A stretch of 64,000 bases of DNA from Shinella sp. UYSO24 (GTDB lineage: Bacteria > Pseudomonadota > Alphaproteobacteria > Rhizobiales > Rhizobiaceae). The DNA lies in NCBI GenBank assembly GCA_902167985.1, contig CABHNZ010000023.1, positions 1 to 64,000 on the forward strand. The letters are read 5' to 3'. Under the pieces are notes generated by a model. It did no database searches. It saw only the letters and a list, made by a program, of their open reading frames with translations, and had not been told where the DNA came from. The position numbers and the translations under genes are program-made. Positions 36,717-46,802 of the stretch are shown piece by piece; position 1 is the first letter of the stretch; each line of letters begins with the position of its first letter.

Positions 36717-37650
36717 ATGACAAACCTCCTCATCGTCCTTCCCATCTTCGCCCTCATCCTTGCCGGGTGGATTGCCCGCAAGAGCGGGGCTCTCGGGCCC
36801 AATGCGACCCGCGAGGTGAACCGCCTCGTCGTCTATCTGGCGCTGCCGGCGCTGCTCTTCGACATCATGGCGAATGCCTCGCTTGCCGAAATCTGGCAGC
36901 CGGGCTTCATCACCGCCTTTACCGGCGGCACGTTCATCATCTTTCTCGGCACGCTCTTCTGGCGACGCGCCAAGGGCCGGCCGCTGGCAGATGCGGCGAT
37001 CGACGGGCTGAATGCCGGCTATGCCAATACCGGCTTCATCGGCTTTCCGCTGGTGCTGTCGCTTGTCGGCGCATCCGGCATGGGGCCGACGCTGATCGCG
37101 ACGATCATCACCGTCTGCGTCGTCTTTGCGGTTGCCATCGTGCTGATCGAGGCCAGCCTGCAAACGCAGGCGAGAAGACGCGACATCGCGAAAAGACCTG
37201 CCTGTCGCTGGCGAAGAACCCGCTGCTGATCGCGCCGTGCTCGGCGCATCGTCATGGTCTCGGGCGTGCCTCTGCCGGCGCCGGTGCATGCCTTCCTGAA
37301 ACTGCTGGGCGGGGCAGCCTCGCCCTGCGCGCTGATTGCGCTCGGCCTGTTTCTGGCCGGAACGCCCGCGGCGAGGCGCGCCAAAGGCTTTCCACCGCCG
37401 GCATTCTTGTCTTCCTGAAACTCGTGGCCCAGCCGGTCGTCACCTATGTGATCGCCGGGCCGATCCTCGGCCTGCCGCCGCTCGCCACCCATACGGCGGT
37501 GCTGCTTGCGGCGCTGCGACCGGCACCGGGCCGTTCATGCTGGCGGAATTCTATGGCCGCGAGGCAAGCCTGACCGGCCGGGTCGTGCTCTCCTCCACCA
37601 TCCTGTCGCTTATCACCATCTCCGCCTATCTCTCGATTGCGGGCGCCTGA
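36717..37650 (+). pseudogene. AEC-family (auxin efflux carrier-like) permease, five frameshifts
   Basis: The gene encodes about 312 residues with around ten membrane helices. The AEC start (NLLIVLPIFALILAGWIARK) and the later NTGFIGFPLVLSLVG and ILGLPPLATHTAVLLAAL are clear. Bacterial members export or import small organic acids. Breaks lie near 37195, 37229, 37240, 37375 and 37518. In most of them a doubled G or C has become single, for example CTGGCGACC read as CTGCGACC. The density of breaks is the highest in the window. The LysR gene is divergent at 113 bases. Confidence 0.8.
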
Positions 37651-37818
37651 GACCGGCGGGCGGATGGGCGGGATCGGCGCAATCGTCAACGGATTGGAAA
37701 CAATCAATTGCCGGTTTCATATCTATCGTGAACGCCGGGCCTCGGTCATAGTCGGGCAAAACAAAGCCGGTACTGCGTCCTTCGACGGGTGCCGGCGCAT
37801 TCGACAAAGGCCGATCCG

Positions 37819-38698
37819 ATGACCGAAGAAACGCTGAAGACAGATGCCGCCCTGCCCTTTGCTCTGACCCGCCCGGCGCATGTCGGCGGCGCGCATCTGG
37901 TGGTCAGCGATCTCGACCGGGTGTCCGACTACTATCAGAAAGTCATCGGTCTCTCCGTCATCGAGAAAAGCCCGAGCGGCCAGGTGCTCGGCGTTGCCGG
38001 CGTTCCGCTTCTCACACTTTCGACCGGCGGTTCCGTTTCGCGGGCGCCGCGCAATGCGGCCGGCCTGTTCCACACCGCCTTCCTCGTGCCGAACCGGGCC
38101 GAGCTTGCCCGCTGGCTGAAGCATGTGGCCGAGAACAACGTGCCGCTCGAAGGCGCATCCGACCATCTGGTGAGCGAGGCGATCTATCTGTCGGACCCGG
38201 AAGGCAACGGCATCGAGGTCTATCGCGACCGCGGACCGATGGAATGGACCTATCATGCGGACGGCACCGTCGAGATGGCAACCGACCGGCTGAACCTGCA
38301 GGAGCTCTATAACAGCGCGCCGAAGGACGGGTTTGGCGGCATGGCGGATGGAACCGCACTCGGCCATATCCACCTTCAGGTCGCGATATTGCCAAGGCCG
38401 ACGCCTTCTACCGTGACGTTCTCGGTCTCAAGATCATGGCGCGCTATCCGGGCGCAGCTTCTTTGCCACCGGCCAGTATCACCACCATATCGCCGCCAAT
38501 ATCTGGAACAGCCGCGGTGCGCGGGCGCGCGAGGCCAATATGAGCGGGCTTTCCGACTATTCTGTCCGCTTCAACGACAAGGCCGCCCTCGACACGGCGC
38601 TTGCTGCACTGGACGCGCAGGAGATCGAGCGGACGAAGACCGCCGACGGCTGGGCGCTCAAGGATCCGTGGGGCATCGGGCTTAAGCTTTCGGCGTAA
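37819..38698 (+). pseudogene. VOC-family glyoxalase/dioxygenase-like protein (CatE-like), two frameshifts
   Basis: A protein of about 293 residues made of two vicinal oxygen chelate modules. The first shows VGGAHLVVSDLDRVSDYYQK, GLFHTAFLVPNRAEL and DPEGNGIEVYRDR. The second shows LGHIHLQV and, after the break, ADAFYRDVLGLKIMARYPGA and KDPWGIGLKL. It resembles catechol 2,3-dioxygenase-like CatE proteins. Metal-ligand His and Glu are present in both modules. Breaks lie near 38386 and 38452. A terminator follows. Confidence 0.82.
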
Positions 38699-38766
38699 AT
38701 CCCGCCTTCTGGCCCTTGCGTCGGCGACCCGCTGACACTCTTTCCGATTTTTTCATCTCGCAGCTG

Positions 38767-38795
38767 CAGCGTCCCGGAACCGGGGCGCTGTTTTT
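38767..38795 (+). terminator. Rho-independent terminator
   Basis: CAGCGTCCC (38767-38775) pairs with GGGGCGCTG (38782-38790, one G-T pair) around a six-base loop, followed by TTTTT (38791-38795). It lies 70 bases after the VOC gene stop. Confidence 0.85.
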
Positions 38796-38875
38796 GCGTT
38801 CAATGCTCTCGAAGATTGCAGCCTCCGGATCGGGAGACGCGGCGGATACTCCAACCTCAGACGGATCAGCGAACG

Positions 38876-40033
38876 ATGGCCAGCATGCGCAACCGCGGCG
38901 ATGTACCGAAGAAGACACTTCTCAAACTCGCCGGTCACAGGCGCGAAGCGCTGATTGCCGAAGAGGAAGAGGGTTCGGACGAGCCTGCCGTGCTTGGCCG
39001 CGAGGCACTGAACGTCGCAAGCGCCTGGGCGGTGATCGGGCTCTTTGCCATCGTCTTTTTCGCCGTTCTGCACATGATGTCGCTGATCCTGATCCCGGTG
39101 ACGCTTGCAATCGTCGTCGGGCTGATCCTCGGGCTTGTGGCAGACAAGCTCGGGCAGGCAGGATTGCCGCGCTTTGCGATTGCGTTTCTGCTTTCCGGCC
39201 TCGTCTTTGCCTTTCTCTTCCTGATCCTCAATTCGCTGGCCGAGCCGGTCGGCAAGCTGGTTCAGGAAGGCCCGAATTTCGTCGAGCGGACGGTCAATCG
39301 CGTGTTGCCTTTCCTCGAGCGCCAGCACTGGCTGAACATCTCGCCGGCCAGTTTCCAGACCGGGCCGATGTCGATGGAATCCGTGTTGCAGAATTCCAGC
39401 AACATTCTCGGCATCGTTACCTCGAGCCTGACGCCGGCGATCGTGCAGGGGCTGATCTTCTTTGCCGCACTTCTGCTCTTCGTCTACGGGCGACTGAAGC
39501 TGCGCAAGACACTGATCATGGCCTTTCCGCTGCGCCGCCAGCGGCTGATCGCCATCCGCGTTGCCCATGCCGTGGACCGGGTGCTCGGCTATTATTTCGC
39601 CACGGCCAGCGTGATCTATTTCGGGCTTGGCGTGGTGATGACGCTGATTGCCTATTTCGGCGGGCTCTCGGCGCCGGTTCTGTGGGGCGTCTTCGCCTTC
39701 CTGTCGAGCTTCATTCCGTTTCTCGGGATTACCGTGATGACGATCTCGGTGGCGATTGCCGGCATTCTCTCGCATGACGGGCTGCTGCTGGCGCTCTTGC
39801 CGGCGGTGATCTTCTTTTCCGTGCATCTTGTCATGGAAAATCTGATCTTTCCGGCGGTGATGGGCCGTCAGTGGGAGATCAATCCCTTCGTCGTCTTCAT
39901 CGCCATCCTGTTCTGGACATGGATGTGGGGGGCGGTCGGCGCCATGCTGGCGCTGCCGATCTCGCTGATCATGATGACCGTCATCAACGAACTGATGCCG
40001 GAGAAGAAGGCACAACCGAAACTGCCCGGATAG
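38876..40033 (+). CDS. AI-2E family transporter
   Basis: A 385-residue membrane protein of the AI-2E (TqsA/PerM) family. An acidic cytoplasmic N-terminus is followed by helices at about 45-100, the long central domain, and LGYYFATASVIYFGLGVVMT, FLSSFIPFLGITVMT and a C-terminal WTWMWGAVGAMLALPISLIM. Members export signals or Na+/Li+; substrate is unknown here. The ATG at 38876 is chosen over upstream frame. The frame is intact. Confidence 0.9.
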   Translation: MASMRNRGDVPKKTLLKLAGHRREALIAEEEEGSDEPAVLGREALNVASAWAVIGLFAIVFFAVLHMMSLILIPVTLAIVVGLILGLVADKLGQAGLPRFAIAFLLSGLVFAFLFLILNSLAEPVGKLVQEGPNFVERTVNRVLPFLERQHWLNISPASFQTGPMSMESVLQNSSNILGIVTSSLTPAIVQGLIFFAALLLFVYGRLKLRKTLIMAFPLRRQRLIAIRVAHAVDRVLGYYFATASVIYFGLGVVMTLIAYFGGLSAPVLWGVFAFLSSFIPFLGITVMTISVAIAGILSHDGLLLALLPAVIFFSVHLVMENLIFPAVMGRQWEINPFVVFIAILFWTWMWGAVGAMLALPISLIMMTVINELMPEKKAQPKLPG

Positions 40034-40074
40034 GGATAGAGACAGGCCTGGACTGCCCCCGCTTTCCGCCCGGC

Positions 40075-42260
40075 TCAGCCGCGGGCAGCACTGCCCTTCG
40101 AAAAGGCGCGTTCCGCACTGAGATAGGCCGGAATTTCAGCAGCCCGCATCGGCCGACCGAAATGATAGCCCTGAATGCGCTTCACCCCGGCTTCCTCGAC
40201 GAGCCGCAGTTCGCGCTCGGTCTCGACGCCTTCTGCAAGGCATTCAACGCCGAGGCTGGTGCAGAGATCGGCAATCGTCTTCAGGATGCCGCGGCCGATC
40301 TCTTCCTCGTCCTGCAGGCGCAGCACGAAACTCCTGTCGGTCTTGACCCGATGCAGCGGGAAACGGTGGATATAGGCGAAGCTCGAATAGCCGGAGCCGA
40401 AATCATCGAGCGCGATGCGGCAACCGAGGCCGGCAAGCCTGAAAAGCACATCGCGGACATGCAGGAAATCCCGCATCATCACCGTTTCGGTGATCTCGAA
40501 GATCAGCCGGTCGGCGGCAATCGTGCCGCTCTCCACGGCCCTGATGATATTCTCCATCGATGTGCGCGACATCAGGTCGAGCGCCGAGAGATTGACCGAC
40601 AGGCCGATATGTTCGGGCCATGACGCGGCTTCGGTGAGCGCCTTGCGCAGAACAGCTGCCGTCAGCTGCTCCATCAGTCCGGCCCGCTCGGCGACGCTGA
40701 CGAATTCCGCGGGGCTGACGGCGCCGAGAACCGGGCTCTGCCAGCGGGCAAGGGCCTCGAAGCCATCTGTTCGACCCGTCGCCAGATCATATTGCGGCTG
40801 GAAAACGACCGAAATTTCCCGGTCGAAATCGGCATTGCGGATTGCCTGTTCCAGCTCGACGATGCGCCGCCGCTCGCGCTCGTGTTCGGGTGAAAAGATG
40901 ACCACGCCGCCGCGGGCCGAACGCTTGGCGCGGTAGAGCGCATGGCTTGCCTGCTCGTAGACACGGACCGGGTTTCCGGCATCCGCCGGATCGTGGGAAA
41001 AGCCGATCGATGCCGTGACCGAAACGCTGGTGCCCGACAGATCGAAGGGGGCATGCAGCGCTTCGCAGATGGAGCGGCCAAGTTCTTCCAGCGCCGCCGG
41101 ATCGAGCGGCCGCGGGATGACGAGCGCGAATTCGGCGGTTGCCAGCCGCACCACCCGGTCGCCCGGCCGAGAGCAGGCGAGGATGCGGCGGGAGGCTTCC
41201 AGAACCAGCGCGTCGCCCAGGGTATAGCCGTAGAGATCCTTGACGAGGGCGAAGCGCTCAAGCCCGATCGCGGCGACATGGAGATCTGCGCCATGGCCTG
41301 CCGCCTCGGCGAGAACGGCGGCAAAACCATCCCGGTTCGGCAGTCCCGTCAGGGGATCGCGTATGGCGCGCTGCTCTGCCTCGTGGCGCAGGTGATCGGC
41401 CGTCATGCGGGCGCGAAGGACACCGAGCACCGAGCGGCGGGTCGAGATTGCCGTGCCGGCGGCCGCGACCGCGGCGGCGAGACTTGCGAAGGCGTAATAG
41501 GCAAATGTGTTGCCGGCCATCGCCCAGGCTGCCGCCAGCGTGGTGACGAGCGCCAGCGAGCATAGGGTGACGATCAGGCGAATGCTGATGGCGATCGCCG
41601 CCGTCAGGATGAAGAGGATGAGGAAATAGGTGAGGTTCGGCGGCGCGAAATCGACGGCCAGAAGCTTGCAGCAATTGGCATAGATCAGAAGAAGAATGAG
41701 CGCGCCGATTAGTTCGAGCTGGACAAAGCCGGCCTGACGGCGGCCAAGCAGGTGCCGGCAGAAGAGCGCCACCAGCGCGGTGCCGCAGGCTGAACCGACA
41801 TCAGGCAGGCGATGGCAAAAGGGGACCAGAGAAAATCGGGCAGGATGACGGCGATGCAGAAGGCAGCAATCGGACGGAGGAAACTGCGCAGGACGGGCTG
41901 GAAGGCAATCGCCATCTCCTGCCGCGAGCGCTCGGGAGACAGATTGTCGGGCAGGCCTTTTGCGGCTTCGCCAAAATCGCCAAGGTCTCCCCTGGGAGGA
42001 TTTTGCCCTGCAAGGCCGATGGCGGCACTGGCAAGCAGGCCCGTCGATGACGCGGGGGCACCGGCCACCTTGCCGGCCATGGATCCACCCGAGGCAGCAT
42101 GACCTGTTGCGGCGGTTGCGATGGAACCCGCTACATTAAGGACATCGGACAAAAAGGACGTGGTGGAAACCGGATCGAGGACCGTGCGATTACCTATAGA
42201 CGGCAAGGCCGCACCTGCCGGTGAATGCCCCGCTGCCACATGCCTCCTGCCATCGACCAT
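40075..42260 (-). pseudogene. Membrane GGDEF-EAL protein, probable c-di-GMP phosphodiesterase, one frameshift
   Basis: A protein of about 725 residues. Several membrane helices (about 41880-41450) lead to a degenerate GGDEF domain, where the signature reads RLATAEF, so cyclase activity is unlikely. The EAL domain has GFEALARW, the metal and base residues in ALDDFGSGYSSF and KTDRSF, and AEGVETERE. Net activity should be c-di-GMP hydrolysis. The first 180 codons (42260-41790) join the rest across a break near 41790. The true start is uncertain in the Ser/Gly-rich N-terminus. Confidence 0.82.
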
Positions 42261-42544
42261 GAACGGACTTCCGCTTGCGATAAGGCCCGTTTCAGACGAC
42301 GGGCAAAGACATTATTCAAACGTCTTCTCGGTAGGCCCCGGTCATTGACAAAGGTCTAAAATCGCCATGCGAAATATGACAGTAAGTTACAGTTTTTGCA
42401 GTATTTAATCGCAATTTTACGGGAGGCGGCAGCGCACTGGCGCAATCGCGGTATTCCAATGCCACACCACGGTGACGGCGCGGATTGCCTGCGGCTCGCG
42501 CTGCCCGTCATCGCATCTGATCAGAAGGTGGCCGTCGATAAGTA
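42261..42544. other. Intergenic, no gene seen
   Basis: The region is AT-rich near 42340-42415 and probably holds the promoter of the EAL gene. No coding frame is supported. Confidence 0.4.
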
Positions 42545-42937
42545 TCAGTCGTAGAGGTAGTAGCGTTCCCACTGGGTGCGCGGAACCTTGGTGCCGATCT
42601 TGAAGTCGAAGGACATGATGCTCAGGCCCTTGTCGCCGGTTTCGCATTTGTATTTCAGCCGGTACCATTCGCCGGCCGAGCGGAAGACGGCGCCGGGTGC
42701 ACGGATGGAATCGCCATTCTCGACCGTGTCGGAGAAAGTGTAGGCAATCACCTTGTCGGGACGGAAGTCGCCGGATTTCTTGATGCGATCCATCGCTTCC
42801 ATGTCGCAACGCTGTTCGCGGCGCTCTTCGGGCGTCAGCTTGTCGAGCTGGCTGGCTACGCGGGGATCGATGGCAAAAGCATGGGCCGGCAAGGCAGAAT
42901 GCAGAGCCATCGCCACCAAAAGCAGACTTCTCTTCAT
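42545..42937 (-). CDS. DUF930-like exported protein
   Basis: A 130-residue protein with a cleavable signal (KRSLLLVAMALHSALPAHA). The mature part carries QLDKLTPEERREQRCDMEAM, the conserved segment of DUF930 proteins of Rhizobiales, and ends with WYRLKYKCETGD and TQWERYYLYD. Two cysteines may form a disulfide. Function is unknown. The frame is intact. Confidence 0.78.
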   Translation of the reverse strand: MKRSLLLVAMALHSALPAHAFAIDPRVASQLDKLTPEERREQRCDMEAMDRIKKSGDFRPDKVIAYTFSDTVENGDSIRAPGAVFRSAGEWYRLKYKCETGDKGLSIMSFDFKIGTKVPRTQWERYYLYD

Positions 42938-43055
42938 GTCAGTTCCGTTACAGATCTCAAGGTCGGGCGGAAACTATGAGATGGAATTGCGATTGACCAC
43001 CTACCAGAACGCGAAATAACAGGATGTGAACAGGCTTCAAGGACCGTTATCGCCC

Positions 43056-43301
43056 ATGAACAGCCCAAATTTGACGGATGCCCAGAAAGAGCAGATCAAA
43101 CTGCGCGCCACTTTCCTCAACAATATCGGCATTGGTGTGATGCTGATCGGGGTTTTCACGCCGATCGTGCGGGCCATGTACGAGCCGGCCGCACTATCCG
43201 GCAGCCTCGCCTCGATCATCACGACCATGGTCGTTTGCTTTTCCTTCGGCCTGGTATTACATTTTTCCGGTGGCCTGATCCTGAAGAGATTGAGCAGATG
43301 A
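43056..43301 (+). CDS. Small two-helix membrane protein
   Basis: An 81-residue protein with a short polar N-terminus (MNSPNLTDAQKEQIKLRATF) and two hydrophobic helices (NIGIGVMLIGVFTPIV and ASIITTMVVCFSFGLVLHF). It resembles a common family of small integral proteins of unknown role. Its TGA overlaps the next ATG (ATGA), giving a two-gene coupled unit. Confidence 0.7.
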   Translation: MNSPNLTDAQKEQIKLRATFLNNIGIGVMLIGVFTPIVRAMYEPAALSGSLASIITTMVVCFSFGLVLHFSGGLILKRLSR

Positions 43302-43426
43302 GCTATGAACAAATCCTGTTGCTGCTGAGCGTCGGACTTGGCCTGGCTCTCGTCGTTGCCTTCGTTTGGTGGCAGAACGAGCGGGATCTGGCGCCGTTAC
43401 GCAAGGAACAGGGCAAGAAGAAGTAG
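43298..43426 (+). CDS. Very small membrane protein
   Basis: A 42-residue protein: MSYEQILLLLSVGLGLALVV and a basic tail KEQGKKK. It is a single-span membrane peptide, coupled to the preceding gene by ATGA overlap. Function is unknown. Confidence 0.6.
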   Translation: MSYEQILLLLSVGLGLALVVAFVWWQNERDLAPLRKEQGKKK

Positions 43427-43509
43427 CAGCCAGGCGGCAAAAGGCGTGCGGCGCTTGCTTCGATGAGCCGCGCCGCCTATCTCTGGCACTCCCTGTTATC
43501 CAGCATTCG

Positions 43510-45637
43510 GAGTGCTTCCTTGGCACGTCCCAGAAACCGCCCTTCGCCGATCTCCCCTCCCCGCCGGTCGCCCGGAAGAAGCCGATGAGCGACACCCGCC
43601 ACGGCATTACCCGCACAGACGATTACGCCTGGTTCCGGGCCGACAACTGGCAGGCGATGTTCAAGGATCCGTCGATCCTCGATCCGGAGATCCGCAGCCA
43701 TCTGGAGGCGGAAAACGCCTATATGGAAGCGGCGATGGGCGACACGGCGGAGCTGCAGAAGGCGCTGTTTGCCGAAATGCGCGGCCGCATCAAGGAAGAC
43801 GACAGTTCCGTGCCGGTGAAGGATGGCCCCTTTGCCTATGGCTCGCTGTTCGTTACCGGCGGCGAGCAGCCGCATTATTTCCGCACGCCGCGCGACGGCG
43901 GGGAAAAGCACACGCTGCTTAACGGCGACAAGGAGGCGGCCGGCAAGGACTATTTCCGTCTCGCCGGTATCGACAACACGACCGACCATCGTTTCGGCAT
44001 CTGGGGCTATGACGACAAGGGGTCGGAATATTTCACCCTGCGCATCCGCAATCTCGAAACCGGCGAGGACCTCGACGACGTGATCGAGAACACGTCCGGC
44101 GGCGGTGTCTGGGCGCCGGATGGCAAGAGCTTCTTCTATACGCTGCAGGACGAGAACCACCGGCCGTCGAAAGTGTTTCACCACATCGTCGGTCAGAAAC
44201 AGTCGGAAGACCGGCTGGTGTTCGAGGAGGAAGATCCGGGCTTCTTCATGGGCGTCGGCGGCTCGCTGCTCGACGATGTCATCTATATCGACATCCATGA
44301 CCACGAGACCTCGGAATACCGCCTGATCCCGACCTCGGACCTGACGGCCGAACCGAAGCTGGTGGCCGAGCGCGAGGAAGGCATCGAATATTCGATGACG
44401 GAGGGCGGCGACGTCTTCTACATCCTCACCAATGACGGCGACGCCAAGGATTTCAAGATCATGGAAGCGCCGGTCGCGGCACCGGGCAAGGAAAACTGGG
44501 TGGAAGTCGTGCCGCATGAGCCCGGCCGGCTGATCATCAGCCACATGGCCTATGCGCGCCATCTCGTCTGGCTGCAGCGCAAGGACGGCCTGCCGCAGAT
44601 CGTCGTGCGCGACCGCCGCACCGGCGAGGAACATGCGATCGCCTTTGCCGAAGAGGCCTATTCGCTCGGGCTTTCGGGCTCTGCCGAATATGACAGCGAC
44701 ATGATCCGCTTCTCCTATTCGTCGATGACGACGCCGAGCCAGCTGTTCGACTATGACATGGCAACCCGCGAGCGGGTGCTTTTGAAGACGCAGGAAGTGC
44801 CGTCCGGTCATGTCATCGAGGATTACGTCACCCGCCGGGTGATGGCGCCGGCGCATGACGGCGAAACCGTGCCGGTGACGCTGCTCTATCGCAAGGATAC
44901 GCTGCTCGACGGCTCGGCACCCTGCCTTCTCTATGGCTATGGCGCCTATGGCATTACCATTCCGGCATCGTTTTCCACCAATGCGCTGTCGCTGGCGGAT
45001 CGCGGTTTCGTCTATGCGATTGCGCATATCCGCGGCGGCAAGGACAAGGGCTTTGCCTGGTACGAAGACGGCAAGATGGAGAAGAAGGAAAACACCTTCA
45101 AGGACTTCATCGCCGCTGCCGACTATCTGGTGGCCGAGGGCTTTACCGCTTACGAAAACATCATCGCGGAAGGCGGCTCGGCGGCGGCATGCTGATGGGC
45201 GGTATCGCCAACATGGCGCCGGAAAAGTTCGCCGGTATCATCGCGGCCGTGCCCTTCGTCGATGTCTTGAACACGATGCTCGACGACACGCTGCCGCTCA
45301 CCCCGCCGGAATGGCCGGAATGGGGCAACCCGATCGACAGTCTGGAAGAATACCAGTGGATCGCGGCCTATAGCCCTATGACAATGTGGAGGCAAAGCCC
45401 TATCCGCCGATCCTTGCCATATCGGGCCTGACGGATCCGCGCGTCACCTATTGGGAACCGACCAAATGGGTGGCGAAGCTGCGCGAGAAGACCACAGGCA
45501 CGGCGCCGATCCTGCTCAAGACCAATATGTCGGCAGGCCATGGCGGCAAGTCCGGCCGCTTCCAGAGGCTGGAAGAGATCGCGTTTGAATATGCCTTCGC
45601 GATCAAAGTGGCTGGCAAAGTGGCTGGCAAGGCATAA
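43510..45637 (+). pseudogene. S9 family oligopeptidase B-like protease, two frameshifts
   Basis: A prolyl oligopeptidase-family enzyme of about 700 residues. The N-terminal part (HGITRTDDYAWFRADNW) and beta-propeller precede the alpha/beta hydrolase domain with GYGAYGI, IRGGKDKGFAWYEDGK, the nucleophile motif GGSAGG (restored), DPRV with the catalytic Asp and NMSAGHGG with the catalytic His. It cleaves short peptides after basic residues in known members. Breaks lie near 45182, inside the nucleophile motif, and near 45380 (AAYSP-YDNVEAKPYP). The C-terminus repeats VAGK. The exact start is unclear; no ATG fits the conserved PPVARKKP region. Confidence 0.85.
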
Positions 45638-45646
45638 GCGGGACAG

Positions 45647-45678
45647 AGGCCCCTCCTTCCGAGTGGAGGCAGGGGCCT
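45647..45678 (+). terminator. Hairpin after the oligopeptidase gene
   Basis: AGGCCCCTCC (45647-45656) pairs with GGAGGCAGGGGCCT (45665-45678) with one bulge. The T-run is weak. It lies just after the stop and before the convergent ArsR gene. Confidence 0.6.
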
Positions 45679-45810
45679 TCCGGCATTGTTCAGCCACCCG
45701 GCATGCCGGGTGGTTTGCATCGCGTCCGCATCGGCCGTGCCGTCTTCTGCCGGCAGCGCCCTTGCGCTTATCACGATCGCAAAACCGCTCTGCGGCTTGC
45801 GAGGCGCGCT

Positions 45811-46125
45811 TCAGGCAGCGCTTCTCAGCGACTGCTGGCCACTGTAAATGTCTGCGAGCGTCGCCAGGATTTTCGCAACTGCTTCAGATCGGCACGAATA
45901 ATAGAGCGTCTGGGCATCGCGGCGCACATCGACAACCCGCGCGTCGCGCAGCTTTTTCAGATGCTGCGAGAGGGCCGACTGGCTGAGATTGACCGCCGCG
46001 GCAAGCGAGGTCACGTCCCATTCGTTGCGGGTAATCAGCTCGAAAACGCGCAGACGGCCTTCATGGGCCATCAGCGACAAAAGTGCCGCCGCGTCATCCG
46101 TATCAATTGCAGATTCGGTATTCAT
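45811..46125 (-). CDS. ArsR-family regulator, NolR-like
   Basis: A 104-residue winged-helix protein: LLSLMAHEGRLRVFELITRN, then VNLSQSALSQHLKKLRDARV, then RRDAQTLYYSCRSEAVAKIL. The recognition helix and the following RRDAQTxYYS closely resemble NolR, the rhizobial repressor of nodulation and growth genes. No metal-binding CxC site is present, so it is probably not a metal sensor. The frame is intact. The 350 bases upstream, to 46473, are AT-rich and hold no gene. Confidence 0.85.
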   Translation of the reverse strand: MNTESAIDTDDAAALLSLMAHEGRLRVFELITRNEWDVTSLAAAVNLSQSALSQHLKKLRDARVVDVRRDAQTLYYSCRSEAVAKILATLADIYSGQQSLRSAA

Positions 46126-46473
46126 GTCTTTCCCCCGACAGAATAACTAGGTTGATGATGTCTGGTTGTATAAAATATTCATTTCCCGCGGACATTGCGC
46201 AGAAACGGGTGCCGGCGGCATCTGTAATTACTTATTTTACTAATATCTATATTTCGTAAATATAATTTCGCAAGTGCGAGATGTAGCCGCTTTTGTCGAA
46301 AACCGCCTGTTTGCGGGCCCTTTCGGGCGCGAAGCACTTTGTCGCACCCCACCGCTGCCAAATCCCTCCTGCGGGGTCAAGCCCTGACAGGACGACCGCC
46401 CGCAGCGAGGCAAGCCTCGCGCAAGCTTGAAACCTTAACGTTAGTAAATCGTAATGGATGCGAGCACAGAGCC

Positions 46474-46731
46474 ATGAAGATCGACAGCGGCCTCGGTGGC
46501 ACCTATTATCAAAGCCGGGCACTCGACACCAGCAGATCCCTTGAGGATGCCACACAGGCGGACGCTTCCAGCCTCGGGCGCGGCGTCGGCGGCGTGACCT
46601 CCGGCGGGACGCCCATTTCCAACTCCTTTGCCAATGCCCTGTGGCAGATGGACAGCGCGTCCGGCGGCCAGGCAGCGATAGCACCGGCCCGGCAGGACTG
46701 GCTGAACAATCTCTACAGCGAATTCAACTGA
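46474..46731 (+). CDS. Small hypothetical protein
   Basis: An 85-residue Gly/Ser/Ala-rich protein (MKIDSGLGGTYYQSRALDTS) ending DWLNNLYSEFN. It resembles small flagellum- or rod-associated rhizobial hypothetical proteins, but I cannot assign it. No signal or membrane helix is seen. A hairpin follows at 46752. Confidence 0.5.
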   Translation: MKIDSGLGGTYYQSRALDTSRSLEDATQADASSLGRGVGGVTSGGTPISNSFANALWQMDSASGGQAAIAPARQDWLNNLYSEFN

Positions 46732-46751
46732 CGACCGCGAGGCGATCGGGC

Positions 46752-46769
46752 GAGAGTGGATGCACTCTC
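46752..46769. terminator. Hairpin between convergent genes
   Basis: GAGAGTG (46752-46758) and CACTCTC (46763-46769) form a perfect seven-base-pair stem with a four-base loop between the hypothetical gene (+) and dmeF (-). Confidence 0.6.
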
Positions 46770-46802
46770 TTACCTGCCCTTACCCTGCCCTGCCTCTTCC
46801 CT

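Noticed and set aside
43477..45027. Minus-strand open frame opposite the oligopeptidase
   Set aside because: The plus strand encodes a recognisable S9 peptidase; the antisense product is His/Arg-rich and without a domain.
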